From Caloramator mitchellensis (GTDB lineage Bacteria; Bacillota; Clostridia; Clostridiales; Caloramatoraceae): 64,000 nucleotides of DNA. The translations under genes were made by a program, and so were the position numbers. The stretch is from positions 62,001-126,000 of the forward strand of contig NZ_LKHP01000006.1 of the NCBI RefSeq assembly GCF_001440545.1, read 5' to 3'. Positions 1 through 8,674 of this stretch are shown in pieces. Position 1 is the stretch's first letter, and each line of letters starts with the position of its first letter. Under the pieces are notes generated by a model. It did not search any database, had not been told where the DNA came from, and saw only the letters and a list, made by a program, of their open reading frames with translations.

Positions 1-75
1 TATAATTTCTACAAGAGTTATAAAAATATAAACGCTTACAATAAGTTTTACCCAGGAACTTATAAAATTAATCAT
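1..75 (-). CDS. spoIIIAF: Stage III sporulation protein AF, N-terminal fragment
   Basis: Only the first 25 codons are in the window; the gene runs off the left edge. The fragment starts at an ATG at 73-75 and reads MINFISSWVKLIVSVYIF followed by more hydrophobic residues, which fits the membrane-spanning N-terminus of SpoIIIAF. A ribosome binding site (AGGGTGA) overlaps the spoIIIAE stop codon just upstream. Position after spoIIIAE is where AF belongs in the spoIIIAA-AH operon. SpoIIIAF is a part of the mother-cell/forespore channel complex. The assignment rests on synteny and hydrophobicity, because too little sequence is visible for motif evidence. Confidence 0.75.
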   Translation of the reverse strand, partial: MINFISSWVKLIVSVYIFITLVEII

Positions 76-80
76 ATAAA

Positions 81-1220
81 TCACCCTACATTCACAATAA
101 CCTTACCAGCTGATGCCAGAATTGTTATCATAATAAAGAACATTACAGCCACGGAAAGAACTGATGCAAATATTATTAACATTGTTTTTCCTGAAACGCT
201 TAATGGTTTAACTATTTTATCATCGACTATTGGTTCTAATATAACGCATGCGAATCTATATATTAAGCTTAATACTATTATTTTAATTAAAGGAAATATA
301 CAAATGCCTATTATTATAAACAGTCCAAATATGCTTACTGCATCCTTAAGTATAAGAGAATAGCTTGCGACAGTAGTTACTGCATCCGATAGTGCTCCTC
401 CAACAATTGGAATAAATTTGTCAACAGCAAATTTAGTGCTCTTTATAGCTACTTCATCGAATGTATTTGCTGTAATACCTCTTACAGTAATAATTCCAAT
501 AAATATTGTCATAATAAAGCCTAATAGCCATTGATTAATTGTATTTATAAATTCTCCAAGTTTAGAAATCTTTATATCATCGCTTAAATTATCAATCAGA
601 AATACGACTACAGCTATTATAGTTATTGGAAGTATTATATTTTTAATAACATCACTTGAAAATTTAATAAAAAACATCAATATTGGGTCTAAAGTTGTGG
701 CAGTTGCAATGCTTCCAGTCCCAATCAGCATTGTTATTAATGCTGGAATTAAGGCGTTCATAAAATTGACCATGTCATCGATTGCCCTATTGGCTACTGC
801 TATTGCATATGTAAAAGTTCTTATAATTATAATTGTAACTATCAAAAATATTGCATAGCTGCTAAGTTTTGCAATGTTGTTGTCTTCAAAAGCGTTTTGC
901 AATGTATGTATAATTGCCGAAATTATTCCAATTGCAAGTATTTCTAACAGCAGTTTATAATTTAAAATTATTTCTTTAATAGAGAATTTAGCTATATTGA
1001 TTATCATTTCTTTGAATGTTATTTTTAACGACCCATTACTCTTATAATTTTCAATTAAAGATTTAAGGCTTATATCTGGAAAATATTCATAATTTTGCTT
1101 TAAGTTTTCAGAAATTCTTTCAATTGAGCTAAAATCAAATGTTGGGTCTTTATTCATCGAATAAACAACAGTATTTATGCTTATTAGAATCAATAATATA
1201 AAACTTACCTTGTATTTCAT
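81..1220 (-). CDS. spoIIIAE: Stage III sporulation protein AE
   Basis: Multi-pass membrane protein of the SpoIIIA-SpoIIQ feeding-tube complex, made in the mother cell during engulfment. About 379 residues: a signal-like hydrophobic N-terminus, a short polar stretch, then repeated hydrophobic segments over the C-terminal two thirds, as in the family. I chose the ATG at 1220 because the site AGGGTGA lies 9 nt upstream; a GTG at 1229 would directly abut that site. It follows spoIIIAD after a short gap, and its stop codon overlaps the ribosome binding site of spoIIIAF, so translation is probably coupled. Confidence 0.93.
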   Translation of the reverse strand: MKYKVSFILLILISINTVVYSMNKDPTFDFSSIERISENLKQNYEYFPDISLKSLIENYKSNGSLKITFKEMIINIAKFSIKEIILNYKLLLEILAIGIISAIIHTLQNAFEDNNIAKLSSYAIFLIVTIIIIRTFTYAIAVANRAIDDMVNFMNALIPALITMLIGTGSIATATTLDPILMFFIKFSSDVIKNIILPITIIAVVVFLIDNLSDDIKISKLGEFINTINQWLLGFIMTIFIGIITVRGITANTFDEVAIKSTKFAVDKFIPIVGGALSDAVTTVASYSLILKDAVSIFGLFIIIGICIFPLIKIIVLSLIYRFACVILEPIVDDKIVKPLSVSGKTMLIIFASVLSVAVMFFIMITILASAGKVIVNVG

Positions 1221-1234
1221 TTTACTCACTCACC

Positions 1235-1621
1235 CTATGGTAAAATTTTTATAATTAAATCCATAACAGCCATTAGAATTGGAATAGAGAGTATTATAAT
1301 TAATATCTTGCCTGCAAATTCAATCTTGTTGGCAAGGGAACCTTGTCCTGAATCCTTACATATTTCAACTCCAAATGAAGCTAAATATGCTATCCCGATA
1401 ATTTTAAATATTATATTCAAATACGTGTAATCGATATTAGCTTTTATTGCTATTTGCTGCAATGCTTGGATAACAAGAGTTAATCTTGAAATCATAAAAA
1501 AGAATATAACAAGACCAGTAACCATGCTTATCTGTATTGCAAGTTCGGGCTTTTCTTCCTTAATAACCAGTATTATTATGGTTGCAATAAAAGCTATAAT
1601 AATTACTTTAGTAATATCCAT
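1235..1621 (-). CDS. spoIIIAD: Stage III sporulation protein AD
   Basis: A 128-residue membrane protein with about four hydrophobic segments and a conserved-looking middle (DYTYLNIIFKIIGIAYLA), typical of SpoIIIAD. It works with AC and AE in the mother-cell membrane part of the SpoIIIA channel. The start ATG has GAGGGTGA upstream. It is packed between spoIIIAC and spoIIIAE with gaps of about 10 nt, so it belongs to one transcript. Confidence 0.93.
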   Translation of the reverse strand: MDITKVIIIAFIATIIILVIKEEKPELAIQISMVTGLVIFFFMISRLTLVIQALQQIAIKANIDYTYLNIIFKIIGIAYLASFGVEICKDSGQGSLANKIEFAGKILIIILSIPILMAVMDLIIKILP

Positions 1622-1632
1622 TTAATCACCCT

Positions 1633-1830
1633 CTAATATTGAAACATCGACTTAACTGTGTCAAACAATTTGGCTAACATGTTTAAAGTTAAGAACAAAA
1701 CAATAACTATACCAGCTAAGGTTGTTAGTGTAGCCATATCACTTTTGCCCTGACTATCAAAAATTTTATCAAGTATTATTATTAAAATGCCAATTAAACC
1801 AATTTTAAAAATAATATCAACATCAACCAT
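1633..1830 (-). CDS. spoIIIAC: Stage III sporulation protein AC
   Basis: A 65-residue protein with two hydrophobic helices separated by a short polar loop (DKIFDSQGKSDMATL). Both length and sequence fit SpoIIIAC, which resembles the second half of SpoIIIAD. The start ATG has the strong site GGAGGTG. It is co-directional with spoIIIAB (10 nt gap) and spoIIIAD. Confidence 0.93.
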   Translation of the reverse strand: MVDVDIIFKIGLIGILIIILDKIFDSQGKSDMATLTTLAGIVIVLFLTLNMLAKLFDTVKSMFQY

Positions 1831-1840
1831 AGTGCACCTC

Positions 1841-2362
1841 CTAAAATAACATTACAACTATTACAACGCCAAAGGAAAAACCAAGATACTTTATGAGTTT
1901 GTCGTTTGACTTTCTTTTTGCATCAACTTTCTTTTCTATATCCTCAAGCTTTTTTATTGCAATATTAAAATTTTTCTTTTGACCTTCAAAATCACTTGAA
2001 CCTATTCCTTGAATAAAATTTTTAATGACTTCAATTTCCTCTTCATCGAAATAAAATTTATCTTTTGTCTTATCATAGCAATCGATAAAGGTATCATAAA
2101 TTGTATCCATCCTATGTTCTCTTAATTCTTCAGAGATATCCATAAAAAGGTTCCTTAATGGACCGTTAAATTTATTTCCTACTTTATTGAAAGCAATATA
2201 TAAGGGTTCCGAAGAATAAATTATTTCGCTTTCAAGCTGATTTAAAGCAAATTGTATATCTCTAATCTGTTTAACTTTTTCAGAAAAAATCCATGATATG
2301 TAAAATCCCATAAATGTTGTTGCAACAATAATTAAGAAACTTCCTATAAGCTTTAAAAACAT
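1841..2362 (-). CDS. spoIIIAB: Stage III sporulation protein AB
   Basis: About 173 residues with hydrophobic helices at both ends and a charged helical middle containing FALNQLESEIIYSSEPL. This is the SpoIIIAB layout, related to type II secretion GspF/PilC-like proteins. An in-frame TTG lies upstream at 2380, but the codons between it and the ATG at 2362 are the ribosome binding site itself (GGAGGTGGAGGA), so the ATG is preferred. It starts 14 nt after the spoIIIAA stop and is probably coupled to it. Confidence 0.92.
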   Translation of the reverse strand: MFLKLIGSFLIIVATTFMGFYISWIFSEKVKQIRDIQFALNQLESEIIYSSEPLYIAFNKVGNKFNGPLRNLFMDISEELREHRMDTIYDTFIDCYDKTKDKFYFDEEEIEVIKNFIQGIGSSDFEGQKKNFNIAIKKLEDIEKKVDAKRKSNDKLIKYLGFSFGVVIVVMLF

Positions 2363-2376
2363 TCCTCCACCTCCCG

Positions 2377-3330
2377 TCAAATATCAATAATTTCTTCTAT
2401 TGTTCCCGGTCCCTTGTTTCTATTCAAAACTATTGCCTTTCTAAATGTATTGTTCAACATATCCCTAAACCCGTTCCTATTCATTACTTCATCCAGATTC
2501 CTTCCATGTGCAGTTGCTATTATTTTAACGCCGACATTCAGAGCATCTTCTATAGCTTTTGCATCCTCAGGTCCTCCAATTTCATCAACTGCAATTATCT
2601 CAGGATTCATCGAGCGAATAAGCATATAAATTCCTGCTACTTTGGGACAACTATCAAGAACGTCAGTTCTAATTCCTACATCCAATTGAGGAACTCCATG
2701 AAAACAAGCAGCAATTTCCCCCCTTTCATCTATTAATCCAATCCTATAACCTTTAATATTTAAAGAATTATCCCCACTGCTAAGCACCCTTATGATATCT
2801 CTTAACAGCGTAGTTTTACCGCAACCTGGAGGAGAAATTATCAAGGTATGATTTACTCCTTCACTATATAATCTGCTTACTAAATTATTTGCACAACCTT
2901 TTATCTCCTTTGCAATTCTTATGTTCATTCCTGATATATACTTTAAAGTTTTTACTTTGTTTCCATCTAAAACAACTTTTCCTACCAGTCCTACTCTATG
3001 TCCTCCTCTTAGGGTTATAAAACCTTGTTTAACTTCTTCCTCAACAGCATATAATGAATAGTCGCTCATCCTTTGAAGTGTTCTTTCAATATCCTGCCTA
3101 TCCACAACAAATAAATCTTTATATTTAGAATCTATACAACCGCTATTGTTGACAAAAAAATCACCATGCTTATTTTGAATCATTAAAGGTCTATTAGCTC
3201 TCAATCTTATTTCTTCAATATTATTAAAATCCTCTCTGTTTAACTTTTTTATTAAACTATAAATTCTTTCAGATAATACTTCGGAAAGTATTATTTCAAT
3301 AGTGTTCTTATTTACTTCTGTATATTCCAT
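2377..3330 (-). CDS. spoIIIAA: Stage III sporulation protein AA (ATPase)
   Basis: First gene of the spoIIIA operon; the secretion-type ATPase of the SpoIIIA-SpoIIQ complex. 317 residues. A P-loop PPGCGKTT lies at about residues 167-174, and an acidic Walker B region (IIAVDEIGG) near residue 245 is followed by TAHG. The N-terminal part carries the IRLRANRPL motif of this family. The ATG is preceded by a GGGGGACA purine stretch. The family is AAA/RecA-like and related to type II/IV secretion ATPases. I saw no convincing sigma-E promoter in the short gap upstream. Confidence 0.95.
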   Translation of the reverse strand: MEYTEVNKNTIEIILSEVLSERIYSLIKKLNREDFNNIEEIRLRANRPLMIQNKHGDFFVNNSGCIDSKYKDLFVVDRQDIERTLQRMSDYSLYAVEEEVKQGFITLRGGHRVGLVGKVVLDGNKVKTLKYISGMNIRIAKEIKGCANNLVSRLYSEGVNHTLIISPPGCGKTTLLRDIIRVLSSGDNSLNIKGYRIGLIDERGEIAACFHGVPQLDVGIRTDVLDSCPKVAGIYMLIRSMNPEIIAVDEIGGPEDAKAIEDALNVGVKIIATAHGRNLDEVMNRNGFRDMLNNTFRKAIVLNRNKGPGTIEEIIDI

Positions 3331-3392
3331 TACTTGTCCCCCTTTCTTAATATAAAGTTTATTAGCATTTTATTTATTTTATGAATAAAAAA

Positions 3393-3417
3393 AATCCCTG
3401 GAAAAATTCCAGGGATT
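3393..3417 (-). terminator. Rho-independent terminator after the zinc-ribbon gene
   Basis: A perfect 11-bp stem (TCCCTGGAA / TTCCAGGGA core) with a 3-nt loop is followed, on the minus strand, by eight T residues. It overlaps the stop codon of the gene at 3416. It separates that gene from spoIIIAA, so the sporulation operon must have its own promoter in 3331-3392. Confidence 0.9.
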
Positions 3418-3832
3418 AGCAATTACAATCCTCATCATCACAATTGCATTCACATTCTTCTCTAATATATATCGGTTCATTACAATTTGGACAAATAATT
3501 TCGTCCTCGTCCTCATCATCAAACATATCTCTGTCTAGAAAAACTTTTTCATTGCAATGCGGGCATTCAACTTCAATGAAGTTTTCTTCTTCGTCTTCAA
3601 AATTCTCATCTTCATATAGTTCATCTTCTATTCTTGTAAGGTCTTCGTCAATTGCGTCAACATAGTCCTCAAGGTCATTTGTTTCCTCATGTATTGCATC
3701 AATTTCTTCTGCAATTTCATCCAAAACATCGATAATTGCAATTAATAGCTTACCTTCCTTTGTGTCTTCGTTGATTCCTAGTCCATCTGAAAGCCCCTTT
3801 AGATAAGCAACTCTCTCTTTAACATTGTTCAT
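3416..3832 (-). CDS. Acidic zinc-ribbon protein (CD1247-like)
   Basis: A 138-residue, very acidic protein. The N-terminal half resembles the clostridial family named after CD1247 (RVAYLKGLSDGLGI). A coiled, Asp/Glu-rich middle follows, then a C-terminal zinc ribbon with two CxxC pairs (CPHC and CPNC), and a Cys-rich tail CECNCDDEDCNC. Function is unknown. It lies between efp and spoIIIA, is closed by its own strong terminator, and is preceded by a GAGGTG site. The family name is from memory and is the weakest part of the call; the two CxxC pairs are plain. Confidence 0.8.
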   Translation of the reverse strand: MNNVKERVAYLKGLSDGLGINEDTKEGKLLIAIIDVLDEIAEEIDAIHEETNDLEDYVDAIDEDLTRIEDELYEDENFEDEEENFIEVECPHCNEKVFLDRDMFDDEDEDEIICPNCNEPIYIREECECNCDDEDCNC

Positions 3833-3846
3833 TATATCACCTCTTC

Positions 3847-3888
3847 AATAATATTAAACAGTGGCCTTTGCCACTGTTTAATATTATT
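3847..3888 (-). terminator. Long hairpin after efp, probable terminator
   Basis: A 19-bp perfect stem (core AAACAGTGGC / GCCACTGTTT) with a CTTT loop lies just past the efp stop codon. The trailing T-run is poor on the minus strand, so it may terminate weakly or protect the 3' end. Confidence 0.65.
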
Positions 3889-3893
3889 ATGTA

Positions 3894-4451
3894 TTAAACT
3901 CTTGACATATATTCGCCTGTTCTTGTATCGATTCTAATTACATCTCCTTGATTTACGAAGAGTGGCACCATGAATGTAGCACCAGTTTCAACTGTCGCTG
4001 GTTTCATCGCGTTAGTTGCTGTGTCCCCTCTAACACCTGGTTCAGTTTCAACTACTTCGAGTTCCACAAATGTTGGAGGTTCAACTGAGAAAGCCTCTCC
4101 TTTGTAAAATTTAATTATAGCATTCATATTCTCCTTAAGGTATTTAATAGCGTCTTCTACCTTATCGTAGTTTAATGGAACTTGTTCATAGGATTGTGTA
4201 TCCATGAAATAATATAAGTTACCATCATTGTAAAGATATTGCATTTCTTTTCTCTCGATTATTGCTTCTGGAAACTTTTCTGTTGGGTTAAATGATTTTT
4301 CAATAACTGCACCAGTTACAACGTTCTTAAGTTTTGTTCTTACGAATGCAGCTCCTTTTCCTGGCTTAACATGCATAAAGTCAACTACTGTAAAAACTTG
4401 TCCATCTAGTTCAAAAGTAGCCCCTTTTCTAAAATCTCCTGCTGTAATCAT
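3894..4451 (-). CDS. efp: Translation elongation factor P
   Basis: EF-P relieves ribosome stalling at polyproline stretches. From the ATG at 4451 it is 185 residues, the usual length. GGAGGG lies 9 nt upstream of this ATG, whereas the upstream TTG at 4457 is too close to the site. The three-domain fold is recognisable: the KOW-like N-domain carries VKPGKGAAF with Lys32 at the tip, the position modified in many bacteria, and the C-terminal OB domain ends [17 protein letters not shown]. It follows the M24 peptidase gene, the common pepQ-efp pairing in Firmicutes. Confidence 0.97.
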   Translation of the reverse strand: MITAGDFRKGATFELDGQVFTVVDFMHVKPGKGAAFVRTKLKNVVTGAVIEKSFNPTEKFPEAIIERKEMQYLYNDGNLYYFMDTQSYEQVPLNYDKVEDAIKYLKENMNAIIKFYKGEAFSVEPPTFVELEVVETEPGVRGDTATNAMKPATVETGATFMVPLFVNQGDVIRIDTRTGEYMSRV

Positions 4452-4503
4452 GAACAATATCCCTCCATAAAATGTTTTTATCTAAATAAAGAATGAACAA
4501 AAA

Positions 4504-5577
4504 TTATAGTTCCATCAAATGTTTTGGTGATTTTGATAATACTCTGTAACCATCTTCAGTTACAACAACAAGTTCTTCTATTCTTACCCCTCCAAAATTA
4601 GGAACATATATGCCTGGTTCATCTGTAACAACCATACCTGCCTGTAGTATTTCATTGCTTCTAAAGTTAAGTCTTGGCATTTCATGAACTTCCATACCAA
4701 CACCATGACCTAATCCATGACCAAATTTATCACCATAGCCTCTTTCCTTTATTATATCTCTTGCAATTCTGTCTGCATCGAAACATGATAAACCTGCCTT
4801 TATCGCCTTTAAGGCAGCTTCATTTGCATCTAAAACAGCATTATATATTTCCTTATGTTTGTCACTCGCTTTTCCTACTACAACTGTTCTTGTCATATCA
4901 GAACAGTATCCTTTATATATGCATCCAAAATCAAGTGTTACAAAATCGCCATATTCAATTTTTTTATCAGATGGAGTTCCATGTGGAAGTGAAGACCTTG
5001 CTCCTGAAACAACAATTGAATTGAAGGATAACCCTTCAGCTCCATGTTTTTTCATAAAATATTCTAATTCAAGCGCAATATCTTTTTCTACTGCTCCTAC
5101 TTTTAAGAATTTAATAATATGTTCAAAAGCCATATCAGCAATTGATGCAGCCTTTGCTATTAATTCTATCTCTTCTTCCTCTTTAATCATTCTTAATTTT
5201 TCAATTGTCTGACTTAATTTTACTATTTGGATATCTTCTAAAAGCTCCTTATAAGTGAAATAATCAGAATATGTCATTCTGTCTTCTTCGATTCCAAGAA
5301 CCTTTACATTGTTTTCAAGAAGCAATTCCTTTATAGCATTGTGTATAGGTGGTTTGTATTCAATTACTTCATATCCTACAACTTCAGCATTAGCTTGTTC
5401 GATGTATCTTCCATCTGTAAGGAAATATGCCTTATCTTTTAATATAACAGAAAAACTTTCATGACCAGTAAACCCACTTAAATAATTTCTGTTATAATCG
5501 CCATAAACTAATGCAGCATCAATTCCTAATTCATCAAATCTTGCTCTAAAATTTTCAAGTCTTTTTAATATGTTCAT
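4504..5577 (-). CDS. Xaa-Pro aminopeptidase-like M24 peptidase
   Basis: Cytoplasmic metallopeptidase, M24 family, that removes residues next to proline. About 357 residues: a creatinase-like N-domain (1-130), then the pita-bread catalytic domain. Metal ligands are visible in order: Asp in VTLDFGCIYKGYCSDMTRT (two Asp), His in FGHGLGHGVGMEVHE, Glu in TDEPGIYV and Glu in GGVRIEELV. I chose the ATG at 5577, preceded by AAAGGGGGAA; an upstream in-frame extension to 5655 reads through the aroQ coding region. The start lies 2 nt after the aroQ stop, so the two are coupled. Confidence 0.93.
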   Translation of the reverse strand: MNILKRLENFRARFDELGIDAALVYGDYNRNYLSGFTGHESFSVILKDKAYFLTDGRYIEQANAEVVGYEVIEYKPPIHNAIKELLLENNVKVLGIEEDRMTYSDYFTYKELLEDIQIVKLSQTIEKLRMIKEEEEIELIAKAASIADMAFEHIIKFLKVGAVEKDIALELEYFMKKHGAEGLSFNSIVVSGARSSLPHGTPSDKKIEYGDFVTLDFGCIYKGYCSDMTRTVVVGKASDKHKEIYNAVLDANEAALKAIKAGLSCFDADRIARDIIKERGYGDKFGHGLGHGVGMEVHEMPRLNFRSNEILQAGMVVTDEPGIYVPNFGGVRIEELVVVTEDGYRVLSKSPKHLMEL

Positions 5578-5579
5578 TT

Positions 5580-6008
5580 TTATTCCCCCTTTGTAAAATA
5601 AGCAATGGCTAAAATATATGAATATTTTCCTAAACCTGTTATCTGGCCTACGCATGAAGGTGCAATCACTGATTTTCTTCTATACTCTTCTCTACTATAT
5701 ATATTGCTCAAATGGACTTCTATAGTAGGAATATTTACTGACTTAATAGCATCATGTATAGCATAACTATAATGGGTGTAGGCTCCAGGATTGATAATAA
5801 TACCATCAAACTTTCCAAATGAATTATGTATTTCGTTTATAATTTCACCTTCAATGTTGCTATGAAATATTTTAACTTCAACACCATTTAAATTTGCAAA
5901 TTCATATATAAATTTGCTAAGCTCTTCATAGGAAATATTACCGTAAACTTCAGCTTCTCTTATGCCAAGCATATTCAAGTTTGGACCATTGATTATTAAT
6001 AGTCTCAA
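5580..6008 (-). CDS. aroQ: 3-dehydroquinate dehydratase, type II
   Basis: Third step of the shikimate pathway: 3-dehydroquinate to 3-dehydroshikimate. 142 residues. Signature motifs are all present: GPNLNMLGIREAEVYG with the catalytic Tyr, NPGAYTHYSYAIHDA, EVHLSNIYSREEYRRKS, and the C-terminal GQITGLGKYSY. The start is a TTG at 6008 with AGGGTG about 7 nt upstream; no better ATG is available. It is grouped with aroK and aroE in this cluster. Confidence 0.96.
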   Translation of the reverse strand: MRLLIINGPNLNMLGIREAEVYGNISYEELSKFIYEFANLNGVEVKIFHSNIEGEIINEIHNSFGKFDGIIINPGAYTHYSYAIHDAIKSVNIPTIEVHLSNIYSREEYRRKSVIAPSCVGQITGLGKYSYILAIAYFTKGE

Positions 6009-6080
6009 TTTACCACACCCTATAACTTTCTATGCAACACTTGTATTTTATCAAATTTATACTAACATTGCAATTGATAT

Positions 6081-6950
6081 TTAGATTTTTAATGAATTGA
6101 GTTCCATCTGGAATATTCTTTTAAGTTCTAGTGCATCTTCAGCCATATTTTCACGCGATTCACAAATAATCCTCGCATAAACATCTTTTTTAATAAGAAC
6201 TTTTGCGAGAAGTGAAAATTCAGGGCCATAATCAGTATCTGATAAGGACCAGTGTTTCTTTTCTCCTGCATCAGTGTATTCAATCCTACTAAAATGACAA
6301 TGTAATTTTTTTAAACATTTTTCTCCTAAACCGCTAAATAATTTATCGAATATATATTCAAAGTCAGAAATTGAATTTAATGCTCCTCTTCCTAGCGCAT
6401 GAATATGGCCAAAATCTATGGTAGGAATTAAATTATAGTCTATGTTGCACAATTCGATTATTTCATCTAATGTTCCTAATTGATTTTGTTTCCCCATCGT
6501 TTCAGGGCATATAATAACGTAAGGAAATAAATCTTCTTTATACAATGTTTCAATTGCCTTTGATACACCATATTTGCATCTTTCAAATGCAGTTTTTCTA
6601 TCAATTTTAGCACAAGAACCCGGATGGAATACTACTCTATCTGCGCCCATTATTTTAGCAAGTTTTGAGCTTTTTCTTAAATAATCTATAGATTTATTTA
6701 TAGTATCATCATCCAAACTCCCAAAATTGATATAATAGGGTGCGTGTATTGAAAGTTTTATATTAAACCTTTTTGCATTTTCTCCAATTTTAAATGCAGT
6801 TTCCTCTTTTAAATTAATACCTCTCCCAAATGAATATTCATATGCATCCAATCCAACTCTTTTCAACCACATAGGATAATCGATAGATGATTTATATCCT
6901 TCATCATAAAAACTTTGTGAATTTCCTGAAGGCCCAAATTCTACTGTCAT
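6081..6950 (-). CDS. TIM-barrel protein, endonuclease IV-like (AP2Ec family)
   Basis: A 289-residue protein with the xylose-isomerase-like/AP endonuclease IV barrel pattern. LSIHAPYYIN (metal-binding His), VVFHPGSC, VIICPETMGK (Glu), TIDFGHIHALG (Asp, His) and KKLHCHFS give the ordered metal ligands expected of endonuclease IV. This points to a DNA-repair AP endonuclease-like or sugar-isomerase-like enzyme, and the substrate cannot be told from sequence. It starts at an ATG next to the aroK stop, so it sits in the aro/pil transcript. The link to shikimate metabolism may be only positional. Confidence 0.85.
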   Translation of the reverse strand: MTVEFGPSGNSQSFYDEGYKSSIDYPMWLKRVGLDAYEYSFGRGINLKEETAFKIGENAKRFNIKLSIHAPYYINFGSLDDDTINKSIDYLRKSSKLAKIMGADRVVFHPGSCAKIDRKTAFERCKYGVSKAIETLYKEDLFPYVIICPETMGKQNQLGTLDEIIELCNIDYNLIPTIDFGHIHALGRGALNSISDFEYIFDKLFSGLGEKCLKKLHCHFSRIEYTDAGEKKHWSLSDTDYGPEFSLLAKVLIKKDVYARIICESRENMAEDALELKRIFQMELNSLKI

Positions 6951-6951
6951 T

Positions 6952-7446
6952 TTAATCCTCCTGTAATATTTTAATTATTTTATCTACAGCATCGTAAATA
7001 GATGCATCGTTAACAATAGCATAATCGCAATATTTTTCATATAGCATAGATCTTTTTTCAAAAAGTTTATATAAATTATTTTTATCCTTTAACAATGGTC
7101 TATTATCAAACCTAACATTATTTATTATTATATCCAAATCTCTTTTAATATAAAAAATAATTGTTTTTTTCTTTAAAAAAATCATATTTTCTTCCCTCGT
7201 AACAATTCCACCGCCAGTTGAAATTACTGTGTTTTCAGTATCAAGGACATCTAGTAGGGAATGACTTTCTATATTCCTAAAATAATCTTCTCCATACATT
7301 TCAAATATTCTGGTTATCTTCATTTGTGCCTTTTCTTCTATATATCTATCTAAATCAATAAATTTCATGCCTAACTTTTTAGATAAAACTCTTCCAATAG
7401 TAGTTTTACCACTCCCAGGCATACCGATTAATGAAATATTTTTCAA
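6952..7446 (-). CDS. aroK: Shikimate kinase
   Basis: Phosphorylates shikimate at the 3-OH using ATP. 164 residues. P-loop GMPGSGKTTIG at 8-18, the shikimate-binding Asp in FIDLDRYIEE, the GGG motif (VISTGGGIV) and the lid/adenine region NRPLL are all present. It starts with TTG at 7446, preceded by AAGGGGG. It lies directly after the prepilin-like gene at 7458, in one transcript with the pilus genes and aroQ. Confidence 0.95.
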   Translation of the reverse strand: MKNISLIGMPGSGKTTIGRVLSKKLGMKFIDLDRYIEEKAQMKITRIFEMYGEDYFRNIESHSLLDVLDTENTVISTGGGIVTREENMIFLKKKTIIFYIKRDLDIIINNVRFDNRPLLKDKNNLYKLFEKRSMLYEKYCDYAIVNDASIYDAVDKIIKILQED

Positions 7447-7457
7447 AGCAATCCCCC

Positions 7458-7850
7458 TTACTTTAAAATTACTAGTTCCTTTGTTGTATAACTGTAATAA
7501 TCCCTAAATCTTGCATTGGAACTTATATTATATTTTATATAATTAGACCCGATTATACTATTAATATTCAATTGTATATATTTGTCATTAACGGGTTGAA
7601 AACTAAGTCTTAGCATGTCATTTTCAATAATAAGATAATATTTGATGTTTTTTGCTGGAAAATTTTCTGCTTCTAGCAATTTTATTGCATGGTTAATTCC
7701 ACTCTCTGAATAATATTGAACCTGTAATCTATTTTCTAAATTATTTCTGACTATAATGTTATTTAAAGATATATCCAGAGATGATGTAACTAAAATAAAT
7801 ATTACAAAAAATATCAAAAGAATATAAATTTCAACAAACCCCTTTTTCAT
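7458..7850 (-). CDS. Prepilin-like protein (PilX-like minor pilin)
   Basis: About 130 residues from the ATG at 7850 (AGGTGA 5 nt upstream; a GTG at 7859 is less well placed). It begins MKKGFVEIYILLIFFVIF: a short basic leader, a Gly that could be the prepilin cleavage site, and a long hydrophobic helix. Unlike canonical pilins, the acidic residue is at +3, not +5, after the putative cleavage site. The rest (SESGINHAIKLLEAE) recalls PilX/GspK-type minor pilins. It is the last of four prepilin-like genes downstream of pilD, and its ribosome binding site overlaps the stop of the preceding pilin gene. Confidence 0.7.
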   Translation of the reverse strand: MKKGFVEIYILLIFFVIFILVTSSLDISLNNIIVRNNLENRLQVQYYSESGINHAIKLLEAENFPAKNIKYYLIIENDMLRLSFQPVNDKYIQLNINSIIGSNYIKYNISSNARFRDYYSYTTKELVILK

Positions 7851-7855
7851 TTTAT

Positions 7856-8263
7856 TCACCTGTTTTTAACTATCACTGAATTTGAAGAATATAGAGACTC
7901 GACCTTGACTTCGTATAACCCTTTTCCTAAATATATAACACTAAATTTTTTTATTCCATCAGCTATTTGAACTGAGCCATAATCATATATTAAAACATCA
8001 TTTTTTAGGTATATTTTTTTATTGTCAATATAAACAACGTCACCATTTAATACAATGCTACTAGCATTTTTTATTTTTTCTGCCAAGAATTCAATTGCAA
8101 TTCTTTTGTTTATGTTTGAATCTAGTTTCTTGTTGTTTAAATTTAAAATATTTATCTGATTTAAATAAAAATTCAATGTAAAATACAATAAAAAAGCAAA
8201 TAAAATTAGTGCGCTTAATGTTTCAATTAATATATAGCCCTTTTTCAAAATAACCACCATCAT
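7856..8263 (-). CDS. Prepilin-like protein with N-methylation motif
   Basis: About 135 residues. The N-terminus KKGYILIETLSALILFAFLLYF is a clear type IV prepilin signal: Lys-Lys-Gly before the cleavage point, Glu at +5, then a hydrophobic helix. The listed start is an ATG at 8263 overlapping the upstream stop; a TTG 15 nt further in, with GGTGG ahead of it, would give the short leader MKKG and is also plausible. It sits in the pil cluster between two other pilin-like genes. It is probably a minor pilin in a pseudopilus or type IV pilus. Confidence 0.8.
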   Translation of the reverse strand: MMVVILKKGYILIETLSALILFAFLLYFTLNFYLNQINILNLNNKKLDSNINKRIAIEFLAEKIKNASSIVLNGDVVYIDNKKIYLKNDVLIYDYGSVQIADGIKKFSVIYLGKGLYEVKVESLYSSNSVIVKNR

Positions 8264-8673
8264 TTATAATAAATAATACTTGTTTTAATATTGAAAACTG
8301 TATTTGAACAGACTACTTTAATCGAATTTAATCCTTCAATTTTGCTAAATTCTATATTTAGTTTATATTGTCCCTTTGTATTTTTATTATCATTTGCACA
8401 TATCACAAAATTTGATAAGCCATTTGAAATTATGCCCTTCTTTATATTTTCAAAATCATCAAAATATATTTCAATATTTGAATACACTTTGCCTTCATCT
8501 GCCTTATAGAACTCAACAATACTTCTACAAATATCCAGTTCATAATCTTTTAGTTTCATCCTTTGGTTACTTGTTGCATTTGAAAAATTAACGGTTAAAA
8601 TTGATAAAGCTAAAATACTAAAAAGAATAATAAAAATTACTGTTTGAATTAGGATAAATCCTTTTGTTTTCAT
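8260..8673 (-). CDS. Prepilin-like protein
   Basis: About 137 residues. It starts MKTKGFILIQTVIFIILFSILALSIL: a basic leader, Gly before Phe, then a hydrophobic helix, the layout of a type IV prepilin, but with Gln rather than Glu at +5. Some minor pilins (GspK/PilX type) lack Glu5, so this may be one. I chose the ATG at 8673, one base after the stop of the pilin gene upstream; a longer in-frame extension to 8703 overlaps that gene and lacks a good site. Confidence 0.75.
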   Translation of the reverse strand: MKTKGFILIQTVIFIILFSILALSILTVNFSNATSNQRMKLKDYELDICRSIVEFYKADEGKVYSNIEIYFDDFENIKKGIISNGLSNFVICANDNKNTKGQYKLNIEFSKIEGLNSIKVVCSNTVFNIKTSIIYYK

Positions 8674-8674
8674 C

